Translations under genes and position numbers: made by a program
The notes under the pieces: generated by a model
What the model was told of the DNA's origin: nothing
What the model saw: only the letters and a program-made list of their open reading frames with translations
Database searches by the model: none
In this document: piece after piece, positions 25,795 through 36,024 of the stretch
Layout of the letters: each line of letters opens with the position of its first letter
Position numbering within the stretch: the stretch's first letter is position 1
From: Marinitoga aeolica
GTDB lineage: Bacteria > Thermotogota > Thermotogae > Petrotogales > Petrotogaceae
NCBI RefSeq assembly: GCF_029910535.1
Contig: NZ_CP069362.1
Span: forward strand, 248,001 to 312,000
Reading direction: 5' to 3'
Length of the DNA stretch: 64,000 nt

Positions 25795-27165
25795 CTAACC
25801 ACGTAGTTTCGGATCAAAGATATCTCTTAATGCATCTCCTACTAAGTTCCATGCTAAAACAAATAATACCATTGCTGTACCTGGGAATACTATTGTATAC
25901 CAATATTCAAATGCTCCACCAGTTCCACCTAAAATCCAGTTTCTTGCATAGTTTAAAATTGATCCCCAATCTGCATAACCTTGTGGAGCACCTACACCCA
26001 AGAAACTTAATACTGCTGCTGTAATAACCATTGAACCTATCCTCATTGAAGCCTGGATTAATACAGGGAAAATTGTATTAGGCAAAATATGTTTAACGAT
26101 TATTTTAGAATCTCTTACACCCAATGCTTTAGCAGCTAAAACATATTGGTCATTTTTAGCTTGTAATATATTACCTCTGATTAACCTTGCAGAACCCATC
26201 CATCCAAAAACAATCATGGCAATCATAACTTTATCAAGACCTGTTCCTAAAACTGTAGTTAAAACCATAGCTGATAGCATGAATGGAATGGACATAAAGA
26301 TATCTGTAATTCTCATTAACACTTCATCAACCCATCCGCCAAAGTAAGCTGAGATGGATCCTATAAATAATCCTATTAAAGTTGCTGAAACAACAACAAT
26401 AATACCAATTTTAAAACCTGTCCTTGTTCCCCATACTACACCATAATATATATCTCTACCATTACTTATACCAAAAGGATGACCTTTTGAAGGTGGTTGA
26501 GGTGTATTTTCATATGTTACAATAGGCATCAAGTATGGATCATAGTGTAAATCCTTAATATAATTAGATTTTAAATCTTTAAAGTATTTTTTTGCTGCTG
26601 GTAAAAATTCATCTACTGAATTATTTTTTGAATTTATTTCATCTAACTCTTTTTTCATTTTTTCAGCATTTGTAGCTTTTGCTAAAAAGCTTTTTACACC
26701 ATTTTCTAAATCTTTTAAAGCTGCATTAAATTTCTTTTTATCCTTTAAATTCTTTTGAATATTTTCCAAGTAGGATGTATCCAATACATAATCTTCTGTT
26801 AGAGGAGTTAGTTCATCAATTAATGCTTTTAGATTTTCTTCACTTTTATTAGATTGATAATTTTTTAACGTTTTTTCTAATTTTTTCACATCATTTGCAT
26901 AATCAAGATAAAAGCCATATGTAAAGTCATAATAATCTGAAAATGAGCTTGTTAAATCATCTATTATAGATTTATCTTTTGTTTCTGATAATTTATTTAA
27001 CATAGATTCCATATTTTCTATTTCAGGATCAATTGGAATTTGTGGTGGTGCTAATAATGGTGCAAAAGAAGCTATTAAAATAAAAAATATTAATAATATT
27101 AATCCCAACATTGCTGAAGGGTTCTTATAGAATTTCCTGAGCGCTCTTTTGTATTCTTCGTTCAC
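25795..27165 (-). CDS. oppC: Oligopeptide ABC permease (OppC type) with large insertion
   Basis: A 456-residue permease with the N-terminal OppC segment (FYKNPSAMLGLILLIFFILIASFAP), five more membrane segments and the EAA-type loop around AAKALGVRDSKIIVKHILPN. The usual length is about 300 residues. The excess is a helical, Lys/Asp-rich insertion of about 150 residues (roughly 45-195) after the first membrane segment, which should lie on the outer face of the membrane. It may contact the peptide-binding protein. The gene lies 14 bp before oppD. Confidence 0.92.
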   Translation of the reverse strand: MNEEYKRALRKFYKNPSAMLGLILLIFFILIASFAPLLAPPQIPIDPEIENMESMLNKLSETKDKSIIDDLTSSFSDYYDFTYGFYLDYANDVKKLEKTLKNYQSNKSEENLKALIDELTPLTEDYVLDTSYLENIQKNLKDKKKFNAALKDLENGVKSFLAKATNAEKMKKELDEINSKNNSVDEFLPAAKKYFKDLKSNYIKDLHYDPYLMPIVTYENTPQPPSKGHPFGISNGRDIYYGVVWGTRTGFKIGIIVVVSATLIGLFIGSISAYFGGWVDEVLMRITDIFMSIPFMLSAMVLTTVLGTGLDKVMIAMIVFGWMGSARLIRGNILQAKNDQYVLAAKALGVRDSKIIVKHILPNTIFPVLIQASMRIGSMVITAAVLSFLGVGAPQGYADWGSILNYARNWILGGTGGAFEYWYTIVFPGTAMVLFVLAWNLVGDALRDIFDPKLRG

Positions 27166-27176
27166 TTCAACTCACC

Positions 27177-28214
27177 TCACTCGTATCTAATTCTTGGGTC
27201 TATTAATGCATATGATATATCGATTATTAAGTTTCCAACAATCAATAATAATGATGAGAACAATAACATACCCATTATTGAAGCATAGTCTAATTGTCCT
27301 GCAGCTTTTGCTGCAAAACTTCCAATACCTGGTCTAACAAATATTGTTTCAACTATAATAACGCCCATTATCAATCCAATAATCATAGAACCTGCTACTG
27401 TAGCAACAGGAATTAAAGCATTTCTTTTAGCGTGTTTATTGATAACAACTCTTTCAGATAATCCTTTTGCTCTTGCAGTTCTTACATAATCTTTACTTAA
27501 AACTTCTAACATTGATGATCTTGTAATTCTAATTAAATATGCCCACCATAAGTAAGATAATGTTAAAATAGGACCTATTAAATGCCTGAGCCCATCCCAA
27601 AATACATCTAATCTTCCATTTAATAATCCATCTATTGTAACTAATTTTGTATATTGATGAAAGCCTGGCGAGTTGATTATATTTTCAACCTGCAGACTAA
27701 TTCTTCCAGGGGGGAACCATCCGAGCCAACTATAAAACACCATAAGAATTATTAAACCAAAAACAAAGTCTGGGAACGACCATCCCACTATTGAGAAAAT
27801 TCTTATTAAATGGTCTTGCCACTTATTTCTATGCAGCGCAGCTTGTACTCCAAGCCAAACTCCAACACCTATTATTGGAAATATTGCATATAATGCAAGT
27901 TCTACTGTAGAAGGTAATCTGTGAATAATAGCTTTTGCAACTGGTTCTTTACCAACAATTGACCAACCCAAATCTCCATGAGCTACTGATTCAATCCATT
28001 TTACATATCTTGTAAATGGATCATCATTTAGCCCATATTTTTCTTTAACCATCTCTAATTCTTCTACTGACATTTTGTCTAAAGAATTAGGATCTACATA
28101 TGCAGCTAATAACTGGTCTTCTCCAAGCAGTTGCATCATGGAGAAAACTATTAATGTAACTCCAAAAATTATAAGAGGTAGTAATAGTAACCTCCTAATA
28201 ATATACGCCGTCAT
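27177..28214 (-). CDS. oppB: Oligopeptide ABC permease (OppB type)
   Basis: The 345-residue permease starts MTAYIIRRLLLLPLIIFGV and has six membrane segments and the EAA-type loop near SKDYVRTARAKGLSERVVINKH. The frame is open up to 28274, but GGAGGTG lies correctly before the ATG at 28214. It forms the translocation path with OppC. It is 11 bp from oppC. Confidence 0.93.
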   Translation of the reverse strand: MTAYIIRRLLLLPLIIFGVTLIVFSMMQLLGEDQLLAAYVDPNSLDKMSVEELEMVKEKYGLNDDPFTRYVKWIESVAHGDLGWSIVGKEPVAKAIIHRLPSTVELALYAIFPIIGVGVWLGVQAALHRNKWQDHLIRIFSIVGWSFPDFVFGLIILMVFYSWLGWFPPGRISLQVENIINSPGFHQYTKLVTIDGLLNGRLDVFWDGLRHLIGPILTLSYLWWAYLIRITRSSMLEVLSKDYVRTARAKGLSERVVINKHAKRNALIPVATVAGSMIIGLIMGVIIVETIFVRPGIGSFAAKAAGQLDYASIMGMLLFSSLLLIVGNLIIDISYALIDPRIRYE

Positions 28215-28291
28215 ACAAGCACCTCCATAGATTTTTATTAAAAACCAATATATTATACCATAGAAACATAACATTCAAAAAACAAAAAAAT

Positions 28292-28312
28292 AAGGGGAAG
28301 GACCTTCCCCTC
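28292..28312 (-). terminator. Hairpin between oppA and oppB
   Basis: A GC-rich palindrome (GGGGAAGG/CCTTCCCC) is followed on the minus strand by TTATTTTTTT. It probably gives partial termination, so that the binding protein is made in excess over the permease. Confidence 0.8.
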
Positions 28313-28355
28313 CCCTTTAAAAGAAAATAAAAGTTATTATTTTTAAAAATTTAAA

Positions 28356-30191
28356 TTATTTGTCTGATTTCCAATAGTGATAATAATCGTCACCTGGTCT
28401 GATTGAGTTTGGATACCAACCTTTTAACCATTTTCTGTGTACCCTTACACCAACTGGTTGATATAATGGAACACCTAATCCTTCTCTAATTACGAATTCT
28501 TGTACTTTAATGTATATTTCTTCTCTAGCTTTTGGATCTGTTAATGATGCTGCTTCTTCAATCATTTCATTTAATGATTTTCCGCCAAAGAATGCTTGAG
28601 GTTTGTTTGCAAATTGATCATATTTTTCTCCATAGTAATAACCATAATCACCTTTTGAATCGTAGAATGTGTAAATGAAGTTATTTGGATCTGGATAATC
28701 TGCTAACCAACCTAAGATGTATAATGGCATTTTACCGTTCTTTCTTGCGTCTAAGAATGTTGGCCATTGAACTCCTCTAACTTCTGCTTGGAATTTAGGA
28801 TTGATTTTCTTTAATGAGTCAGCTAATAATTCTGCTGATTTTTGTCTTGCAGCATTTCCTGTGTTGTAAAGAATTGTCATTTTGAAACCTTTTCTCCATA
28901 ATTGACCTCTAAATGCTCTCTTGAAGTATTTTGTTGCTTCTGCTAAATCGAATTTTGGTTTTGGTAAGTTATCATCATAACCTAAGAATCCTTTTGGTAA
29001 TGCTGTAGGTACTAATTCACCATAACCATCTAATACTTCATCGATCATCTTTTTGTAATCAAATGAGTAAATAAATGCTAATCTAACGTTTTTATCAGCA
29101 AAGAAATCTACAGGTATACCTTGTCCATCTAATTTTCCGCTTCCAATATATGGTGAATCTGGTTTTACTTGCCAGTTGAAGTTTAATGTTGTTACTGATA
29201 CTGTTGGTAATCCTTCAATAATTTCTAAATCAGGATTTCCTTTAATTTGGCTTAAGTATTGTGCAGGAACTGCAGCAATATCTGCTTCACCTTTTTCTAA
29301 CATTGCTTTTCTTGTTGACCATTCATCTACTCCCCAAATAACTACATTTTTAACTTTTGCTGGACCTCTCCAGTAACCGTCAAATGCTTTTAATGTAACT
29401 TTTTGTTGTGTTCTATCCCATTCTACTAATTCATATGGACCTGAACCAATTTCTTTTGCGTATAATGGTGAATCTTCTTTTTTCCAGTCATGGAATTTCC
29501 ACCATCCGTCTTTTTTACCATCCCATAATCCTAATCCCATTGCAGCTTTGCTATCTAAAATTGCTCCCCATGATGAACCTTGTGCAATGATATTTAAGAA
29601 ATATACTTTTGGTGCTGCTAAATGGAATACTACATAATCTCCATCTACAGTTACTTTTGAATCAATATATTTATCATAGAAGTCTAATAATATTTGTTTT
29701 GCTTCTGCATTTACAGGTTCTTTTGTTTCTGGATTTACTAATTCTGACCATGAGTGCCCTGTTAATCCTTTAACTGCTGATTTTAAGCTGAAGTAATCTC
29801 CAAAGAATACTTCGTATAACATCCAGATAGGTCCTCCACCAGGATTTCCTATTAATGCTCTTTTGAATGTATATTCTACATCATATGGTGTTAATTCATT
29901 TCCACTGTGGAATTTAACACCTTTTCTAATTTTGAATTTAACTGTGTTTCCATCAATTTCCCATTTTTCTGCTAATCTTGGTAAAAATTCACTTAAGCTT
30001 GAACCTTTGTACTCAATTAAGTTGTCATATACATTAAAAATTACCTCACCACTAGCTTTGTCATATGCTTGATGTGGGTCTAATGTGTCTGGTTCCCCAA
30101 TAGTTACATCTACAATAGTATTGGGGTTCATAACATTTGCAAACGTGAAGATAGAAAATACCAACAATAATGCTACTAAAAGTTTCTTCAT
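28356..30191 (-). CDS. oppA: Oligopeptide-binding protein (OppA type)
   Basis: A 611-residue SBP family 5 protein with a signal peptide (MKKLLVALLLVFSIFTFA) and the family signature VKFKIRKGVKFHSGNELTPYDVEYTF. It captures peptides or possibly oligosaccharides in the periplasm; in Thermotogota, related proteins often bind sugars, so the substrate is uncertain. No lipobox Cys is seen, so it should be soluble in the periplasm. It starts the opp operon after a good promoter and AAGGAGGGG. Confidence 0.92.
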   Translation of the reverse strand: MKKLLVALLLVFSIFTFANVMNPNTIVDVTIGEPDTLDPHQAYDKASGEVIFNVYDNLIEYKGSSLSEFLPRLAEKWEIDGNTVKFKIRKGVKFHSGNELTPYDVEYTFKRALIGNPGGGPIWMLYEVFFGDYFSLKSAVKGLTGHSWSELVNPETKEPVNAEAKQILLDFYDKYIDSKVTVDGDYVVFHLAAPKVYFLNIIAQGSSWGAILDSKAAMGLGLWDGKKDGWWKFHDWKKEDSPLYAKEIGSGPYELVEWDRTQQKVTLKAFDGYWRGPAKVKNVVIWGVDEWSTRKAMLEKGEADIAAVPAQYLSQIKGNPDLEIIEGLPTVSVTTLNFNWQVKPDSPYIGSGKLDGQGIPVDFFADKNVRLAFIYSFDYKKMIDEVLDGYGELVPTALPKGFLGYDDNLPKPKFDLAEATKYFKRAFRGQLWRKGFKMTILYNTGNAARQKSAELLADSLKKINPKFQAEVRGVQWPTFLDARKNGKMPLYILGWLADYPDPNNFIYTFYDSKGDYGYYYGEKYDQFANKPQAFFGGKSLNEMIEEAASLTDPKAREEIYIKVQEFVIREGLGVPLYQPVGVRVHRKWLKGWYPNSIRPGDDYYHYWKSDK

Positions 30192-30227
30192 ACAGTCCCC
30201 TCCTTATATAAAATTTATTCCGGATAT

Positions 30228-30256
30228 ATTTTACCACAAAAAATTTAAAATTACAA
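30228..30256 (-). promoter_or_regulatory. Promoter of the opp operon
   Basis: On the minus strand TTGTAA (30251-30256) and TAAAAT (30228-30233) are separated by 17 bp, about 35 bp before the oppA start. Confidence 0.7.
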
Positions 30257-30424
30257 ATACTTTATCAAAGTTTCTAATTGATTAAGCGCCAACTACATTG
30301 TTATCTTTAATATTTCATTATAATAAATCTAAATATTTCAAAATTTCCTATTATTATGAAAATTCTTTCATATTCTCTCTTTTATTAATTTCTTCTTGTT
30401 AATTCTATGTAAATGAAAAAATAT

Positions 30425-31606
30425 TTATTCATATCTTAGTGCATCAACAGGATTTAATTTTGAAGCTTTTATTGCTGGGTATACTCCAAAAAACAAGCCT
30501 ATTGCTCCAGAAACAACAAATGCCAATACAATTTGGTTTATATCAAAATACGGTGTGATATTAATAAATTTCCCAATTAATTTAGCAAAGTATATTCCAG
30601 AAAAAATTCCTATAGAACCAGCCGTTATAGTTAAAAAAATGGATTCTGTTAAAAATTGCATTAATATATTTCCATTTGTAGCTCCAATAGCTTTTTTTAT
30701 ACCTATTTCTCTTGTTCTTTCTGTAACCGATACAAGCATTATGTTCATAATACCTATACCACCAACAAGAAGTGATATTCCTGCTATTGCTCCTAATGTT
30801 AAATTAAGCATTCCCGTAACTTGATTTATAGTTCCTAATATTTCTTCTTGGCTGATAATAAAATATGCTCTATCATCTTTAAATTTTGTATATAGAAAAT
30901 TATCCAGTTCATTTTTTGCCTCTTCATTTAAATCACTAGATATAGCTTTTGCAAAAAATTGATTCACTACATCAAATTTTGTAACTCTTTTATTCATTGT
31001 TTCATATGGAATAAAAATTGTATTATCTACATTTAAAAATAATTTAGAACCCGTAGGTTTTAACACACCTATTACTGTAAAATTAATGCTTCCTTTATTT
31101 CTGAATAATTTTATAGTTTTACCAATTGGGTCTTCTTCTGCAAACAATTGCTCTGCTACAGAACTACCAATAACAGCTACTTTTAAAATACCTTTATTAT
31201 CTATATCATTTATCATTCTGCCTTTTTCTACTTCTAAACTAAACATTTTTATAAAATCTGGAACAACACCATAATATTGAGCAGAAATTTCATTTGTACC
31301 ATATTTAAAATTGCCTCCACTGGAAAAACTTGGAGTAATATTAGTTAAAAACTGCGCATTCATTTTCAAATCTTCTAAATCTGCAGTGGTTAATTTTGCA
31401 TATCTTGAGCCTTTTGCAATAACATAAAAAATATTTGATCCCATGGATTCTATTTCGCTTTTTACTGAATATGTTGCCCCATTTCCTAAAGACAATACTA
31501 TAATGACTGCTAAAACACCTATTATTATACCAAGCATAGATAAGAAAGATCTCGTTTTATTATGAAATAAAGCTCTTAAAGCTTCTTTTATCATTTCTAT
31601 AATCAT
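30425..31606 (-). CDS. MacB-type ABC permease (FtsX domain)
   Basis: A 393-residue permease with one N-terminal membrane segment (LSMLGIIIGVLAVIIVLSLG), a large periplasmic MacB_PCD domain, and three C-terminal membrane segments with GIMNIMLVSVTERTREIGIKKAIGA, the FtsX signature. It works by mechanotransmission with the ATPase encoded just upstream and the membrane fusion protein to push substrates through a TolC channel. It is split from its ATPase, unlike E. coli MacB. It overlaps the ATPase gene by 4 bp. Confidence 0.92.
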   Translation of the reverse strand: MIIEMIKEALRALFHNKTRSFLSMLGIIIGVLAVIIVLSLGNGATYSVKSEIESMGSNIFYVIAKGSRYAKLTTADLEDLKMNAQFLTNITPSFSSGGNFKYGTNEISAQYYGVVPDFIKMFSLEVEKGRMINDIDNKGILKVAVIGSSVAEQLFAEEDPIGKTIKLFRNKGSINFTVIGVLKPTGSKLFLNVDNTIFIPYETMNKRVTKFDVVNQFFAKAISSDLNEEAKNELDNFLYTKFKDDRAYFIISQEEILGTINQVTGMLNLTLGAIAGISLLVGGIGIMNIMLVSVTERTREIGIKKAIGATNGNILMQFLTESIFLTITAGSIGIFSGIYFAKLIGKFINITPYFDINQIVLAFVVSGAIGLFFGVYPAIKASKLNPVDALRYE

Positions 31607-32289
31607 ACAAAACTCTCCTTTTGTATAAGACCATCTCTTAAGAATATATTATGATTACCAAGATTTTCTAATTCCGGATCATGGGTAACAATTATAACGG
31701 TCATTCCTTCTTCATTTAATTTCTTAAATATTTTTAGAACTTCCTCTCCACTTTTTGTATCTAAATTCCCCGTAGGTTCATCAGCTAATATATAGCTAGG
31801 GTTATTTGCTAAAGCTCTTGCAATAGCAACCCTTTGCATTTGGCCTCCTGATAATTGTGTAGGTCTATGATGGATTCTATCGCCTAATCCTACCAACTCT
31901 AATAATTCTTTTGCTCTCTTTTTTCTTTTATGAGCAGGAATACCTTTATATATCATAGGTAATTCAACATTTTCTAACGCCGTCATTCTTGGCAATAGAT
32001 TGAATTGTTGAAATACAAATCCTATTTTATTTCTTCTTACCTTTGCCAAATTTTTTTCATCTAAATCACTAACTTTAATAGAATCTATATATACTTCACC
32101 TGAGGTTGGAACATCTAAACACCCCATTATATGAAGTGTTGTAGACTTCCCTGAACCAGAAGGTCCCATTATTATCACAAATTCTCCTTTTTTTATTTTA
32201 AAATTTATTCCAGCTAATGCTTTTACTTTTACTTCACCCATATCATATATTTTTTTTACATTTTTCACTTCAAAAACTATATCATTCAT
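31603..32289 (-). CDS. MacB/LolD-type ABC ATPase
   Basis: A 228-residue ATPase with Walker A GPSGSGKST, signature LSGGQMQRVAIARAL, Walker B YILADEPTGNLD and the LPRMTALENVELPMIYKG stretch of the MacB/LolD/FtsE subfamily. It drives the partner FtsX-type permease. It lies between the membrane fusion protein gene (9-bp gap) and the permease (4-bp overlap). Confidence 0.94.
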   Translation of the reverse strand: MNDIVFEVKNVKKIYDMGEVKVKALAGINFKIKKGEFVIIMGPSGSGKSTTLHIMGCLDVPTSGEVYIDSIKVSDLDEKNLAKVRRNKIGFVFQQFNLLPRMTALENVELPMIYKGIPAHKRKKRAKELLELVGLGDRIHHRPTQLSGGQMQRVAIARALANNPSYILADEPTGNLDTKSGEEVLKIFKKLNEEGMTVIIVTHDPELENLGNHNIFLRDGLIQKESFV

Positions 32290-32298
32290 CTAACCACC

Positions 32299-33519
32299 TC
32301 ATTTACCTAAAACCCTACCTGCCGGTATTCTTGTAGGTGATTTTTTTAAGATGGAAATATTTTTTGATGTTGATTTCATTAGCACTATTTCTCCTTCCTT
32401 TAATCCATCCACTATTTCTGCAAAGCTTTCAGTAATTGTTCCTAATTTTATCTCCCTTTCTTCTGGTACAGGATTTCCATTTTCATCGTTTCCCTTTTTT
32501 ACCAATACGTATGTTTTACCATTTTTACTTGTTATTGCAGTTAAAGGTATTTTTAACACATTTTCTTTATTAGTAGAAAAAATTTGACCTTCTGCTGATA
32601 CACCTGCAAATATTTTTAAATTTAATTTTCTAGAAATTCCTATATTCCTTTTATTCATAAATGTTTCTTTTAATTTTTCCCTTTCTTCTGGTGTCATATT
32701 TTTTATTTTTTCTGCTAATGCTTTTCTATTAGGATTATTGAACTGATTATTAATATTAATCGTTTTATCTTCAGAATTAACTACATTTGAATTTTCTTGG
32801 ATCAAATTTGTATCGTCCTTTGGCAATAATAAGTCTGCTTTAATTTCTGCCACTGTTACATTATTCGAAGTTAAATCTCCAGAAGAAAGATAGGTTATAA
32901 TACCAGGAATTTCTTTATCAAAGTATCCGTCAATTGTCAAGGTTAATTTCTGTCCAATTTCTACTTTTGGATAATCAATTAAATCAATATAACCAATAAA
33001 TTCATACGACATATCATCAATTACAACTCCGATTAATGTATTAGTTCCAATTGTATTTCCTAACTCTACATTAAAATTAATTAATTTACCCGAGATAGGT
33101 GCTTTTATGACAGCACTTTCGTAGTCTTTCTTAGCTTTCTCATATTGAGCCTTTTTTATCTCCTCATCTATTGTATTTTGACCTTTTACCGATTCATAAG
33201 CTTGTTTCGCATTTAAATAAGAAATATATAATGATGTATCATCAATTTTTAATATAGGCTCTCCTTTTTTTACGTAATCCCCTTCTTTTTTATATATCTC
33301 GATAACCTTTCCAGAAACACGTGGATATATATATCTATAATTCTTTGGTTTAATATGACCAGATACATCTATAACTTCTGTTAAACTTCCTCTTTGAACG
33401 GGATATTCCACATATTTAACAGTTGAATCTACAACATTATTTTTTTTGTTTTGCATTATAAATAATATAGATACACCTATCGCCACAATAATTAATATAG
33501 AAATAATCCATTTTTTCAT
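32299..33519 (-). CDS. Membrane fusion protein (HlyD/MacA family)
   Basis: The 406-residue protein has a signal anchor (WIISILIIVAIGVSILFIM), a biotinyl-lipoyl-like domain in two halves (VSGKVIEIYKKEGDYVKKGEPILKI and KAPISGKLINFNVELGNTIG), a short coiled-coil hairpin between them, and a beta-barrel domain. It links the inner-membrane pump to the outer-membrane channel. The hairpin is short, as in some MacA relatives of Gram-positives. An Asn/Lys-rich insertion of about 70 residues lies in the beta barrel. It overlaps the TolC-like gene by 4 bp. Confidence 0.9.
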   Translation of the reverse strand: MKKWIISILIIVAIGVSILFIMQNKKNNVVDSTVKYVEYPVQRGSLTEVIDVSGHIKPKNYRYIYPRVSGKVIEIYKKEGDYVKKGEPILKIDDTSLYISYLNAKQAYESVKGQNTIDEEIKKAQYEKAKKDYESAVIKAPISGKLINFNVELGNTIGTNTLIGVVIDDMSYEFIGYIDLIDYPKVEIGQKLTLTIDGYFDKEIPGIITYLSSGDLTSNNVTVAEIKADLLLPKDDTNLIQENSNVVNSEDKTININNQFNNPNRKALAEKIKNMTPEEREKLKETFMNKRNIGISRKLNLKIFAGVSAEGQIFSTNKENVLKIPLTAITSKNGKTYVLVKKGNDENGNPVPEEREIKLGTITESFAEIVDGLKEGEIVLMKSTSKNISILKKSPTRIPAGRVLGK

Positions 33520-34799
33520 TTAAATTCCTCCTCAAATAGGCTGATTAAATCATAGCCTAAAAAACTATATATATTTAATTTTTGAACAAATATGTCAAAT
33601 TTCGCTTTTTCTAAATCTAATTTAGATTGCTTATATTCTAAATATTTTTCATCTAAATCTTTTTCAGATATCAATTTTTTTTGATATTTTTCTTTATAAA
33701 TATCATAATTTAACTTTTTTATTTCCATATCTAATTCTTTGGTTTGTAGAGTTAATGTTAAAGTATTTAATGTTTTTAACATATTATCATATTGGTCTAT
33801 TAAATTTTTTATTTTTTCTTCATAGCTTCTTTTTGACAAATAATAATTATCTTCTTTTTGTTTTGCTTGAAATTCTCTATAACCTTTATCATATAAGTTA
33901 TAATTAAAATTTAAAAATAATGATGTTGTTAATTTTTTTTCATCTGAACGAATAGGATAATTATAATCAAATGTAATACCTGTCGTAATATCAGGTAAAT
34001 ATAATCTGTATATTCTATTATTTTGTATTTTGTTTAATTCTATTTCTAATTGTTCAGCAATTACATCTGACCTATTGTATATTTCACTCGATGATGGAAT
34101 AGTTAATTCTGTAATTTTATAATCGATATTATAATCTTTATATTCTTCATAATTTTTTTTAGCATTTAATAATGCAATTTGTGAATTTAAATAGAATTTT
34201 TTACTATTTAAAAATTCTATATTACTTATTAAACCGCTTTCATATTTTGATTTGTCATTTTTATAATCCTGTTTTTGATATTCAAATAATTTTTCTTGAA
34301 TATTGTATAATTCATTATAATAGTAATTATTAAATCCTTTGTTTAAATATTCTAAAAACAATTGATTTTTGGTATTTAGCAAATTCCACTGCGATTTTAA
34401 CAAATTGATTTTTGCATTTAATAATTCTTCATCTGTTTCAGAAAATATTTCTTTTGAGATAGTTAGCGAATATGTATCTCTCCAATCATCCCATAATTGA
34501 TTGGAAAAATTACCATTTAAACTCACATTAAAATCAAATATTTTCGCATTAATTCTTAATGGTATGATCAATGAAGATGATTCAGAAGAATCTGATTTTG
34601 AATAATTAACATTAGCATTTGAAATCATAATTGAAGGTAAAAATGTATCCTTTAAAAAATAATTTTCTTTTGATTGATTAAAATTATTCAATATATTTAA
34701 ATATTGAGAATCATTATATACATAGCTTTTTATATTATCCAACCAGTTAGAGAAGGATAATATAGGTAATAATAATAGTATTAATAATATTTTTTTCAT
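33516..34799 (-). CDS. TolC-like outer membrane efflux protein
   Basis: A 427-residue protein with a signal peptide (MKKILLILLLLPILSFS) and two long helical regions of the outer-membrane efflux protein (OEP) family, for example LSKRSYEEKIKNLIDQYDN and EKDLDEKYLEYKQSKLDLEKAKFD. The ATG at 34799 has GAGGTG in front and is preferred to the GTG at 34808. It should form the outer channel for the MacAB-type pump. A second OEP-like gene lies directly upstream, so this operon encodes two. Confidence 0.85.
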   Translation of the reverse strand: MKKILLILLLLPILSFSNWLDNIKSYVYNDSQYLNILNNFNQSKENYFLKDTFLPSIMISNANVNYSKSDSSESSSLIIPLRINAKIFDFNVSLNGNFSNQLWDDWRDTYSLTISKEIFSETDEELLNAKINLLKSQWNLLNTKNQLFLEYLNKGFNNYYYNELYNIQEKLFEYQKQDYKNDKSKYESGLISNIEFLNSKKFYLNSQIALLNAKKNYEEYKDYNIDYKITELTIPSSSEIYNRSDVIAEQLEIELNKIQNNRIYRLYLPDITTGITFDYNYPIRSDEKKLTTSLFLNFNYNLYDKGYREFQAKQKEDNYYLSKRSYEEKIKNLIDQYDNMLKTLNTLTLTLQTKELDMEIKKLNYDIYKEKYQKKLISEKDLDEKYLEYKQSKLDLEKAKFDIFVQKLNIYSFLGYDLISLFEEEFK

Positions 34800-34809
34800 T
34801 ACACACACC

Positions 34810-35844
34810 TCATTTTACTTCAATGAGTTCTAATAATTTGTTATTTATATCCTCATTTAAATAGTTGTATAAGTCAATATATTTTAATACTAATCCCATC
34901 TTCTTATTATTAATTTGCATTATTGTTGAAAGGAAGGAGATTTTAGATTGATTAAATTGAGTTTTTTCTATTAAGCCACTATCATATCTTTTTTCTGTAT
35001 CTTTTAAATTTTCTTCCAAATATTGTAGGTTTATTAATGATGAAGATAAATCTAATTTTGCTAAGTTTATGTCATTTATTAATTCTATAATTTCTCTAGT
35101 TTTAGATATTTTTAATTCTTTTAAATTTAATTCTTTCTTTTTTAAATCTATCTCCTTTTTTCTCAAATCAGAACCTGTTAGGATGTCTTTTGTCGCATTA
35201 TATTCATTTAAAGTTATTTGATAAGAGGTTTTTTGTATTAAATAATCGTAATCATTTTCTACAAGACCTGCTACTTTTTCAGGAGTTAGTTCTGGTAATT
35301 CTGGAAAATTTATTACTAAATTATAATTTAAAGTTGCATCATCAGAATTAATAAATATCTTAAAGTCATCAAAATCTTTCATCAAAGATATTTTTGCATT
35401 TTCAAGATTATATTGAGAATTTTTAAAATTATATTCAGAGTTCAATAAATTCGAATGGCTAATTAGATTCTTTTTGTATAAATTTTGAGAGTCATTATAA
35501 TTTTTTTGTGCATTTTCAAAACTCAATTGTTTGATTTGAAGATTAATCTGGTCATTTTTTAAGGTAAATAAATAATTCACTAAATTCTTTATTAAATTAA
35601 TTTTAGTAGTTTCATACCCTTTCATTATTGAATAATAAGTATTTTGAACGTTGAGTTTTGCTGCAGAGCTATCTGCTGTTATTTTTGCATTTTCATAATC
35701 TATCATATTACTTTCATAATTTAGTTCATTTAATAAATAATCTGTATTGTTGATTTTAACAGAGTTTAGTAATTCACCAGTACTTAAAGCAAAAATGTTT
35801 AAAGATATTAATGATACAAAAAATAAAAATATAACCTTTTTCAT
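34810..35844 (-). CDS. Second TolC-like outer membrane protein
   Basis: A 344-residue protein with a signal peptide (MKKVIFLFFVSLISLNIFA) and long helices typical of OEP proteins, such as NAQKNYNDSQNLYKKNLISHS. It is shorter than the neighbour, and sequence between helices (the beta-barrel strands) is reduced. It may form a mixed channel with it or act in the periplasm. It is the first gene of the efflux operon, with GGAGAG before the ATG. Confidence 0.8.
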   Translation of the reverse strand: MKKVIFLFFVSLISLNIFALSTGELLNSVKINNTDYLLNELNYESNMIDYENAKITADSSAAKLNVQNTYYSIMKGYETTKINLIKNLVNYLFTLKNDQINLQIKQLSFENAQKNYNDSQNLYKKNLISHSNLLNSEYNFKNSQYNLENAKISLMKDFDDFKIFINSDDATLNYNLVINFPELPELTPEKVAGLVENDYDYLIQKTSYQITLNEYNATKDILTGSDLRKKEIDLKKKELNLKELKISKTREIIELINDINLAKLDLSSSLINLQYLEENLKDTEKRYDSGLIEKTQFNQSKISFLSTIMQINNKKMGLVLKYIDLYNYLNEDINNKLLELIEVK

Positions 35845-35924
35845 TTTCCCACTCTCCTTTTATTAATTTATATGTTAATTATACATTACTTTTCTTAGAA
35901 TTTCCTTAAAATCTAAAATAAATG

Positions 35925-35950
35925 AAAGGAAGGCAACTTTGCCCTCCTTT
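35925..35950 (-). terminator. Intrinsic terminator after DAHP synthase
   Basis: A stem of AAAGGAGGGC against GCCTTCCTTT on the minus strand with one mismatch, followed by TCATTTATTTT. Confidence 0.75.
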
Positions 35951-36024
35951 AGAATTTGAGATTTTTATAATTTCAAATGTCATATTTCTACAAGTTTTAA
36001 ATATGATATTTCTTGGTTTAATAA

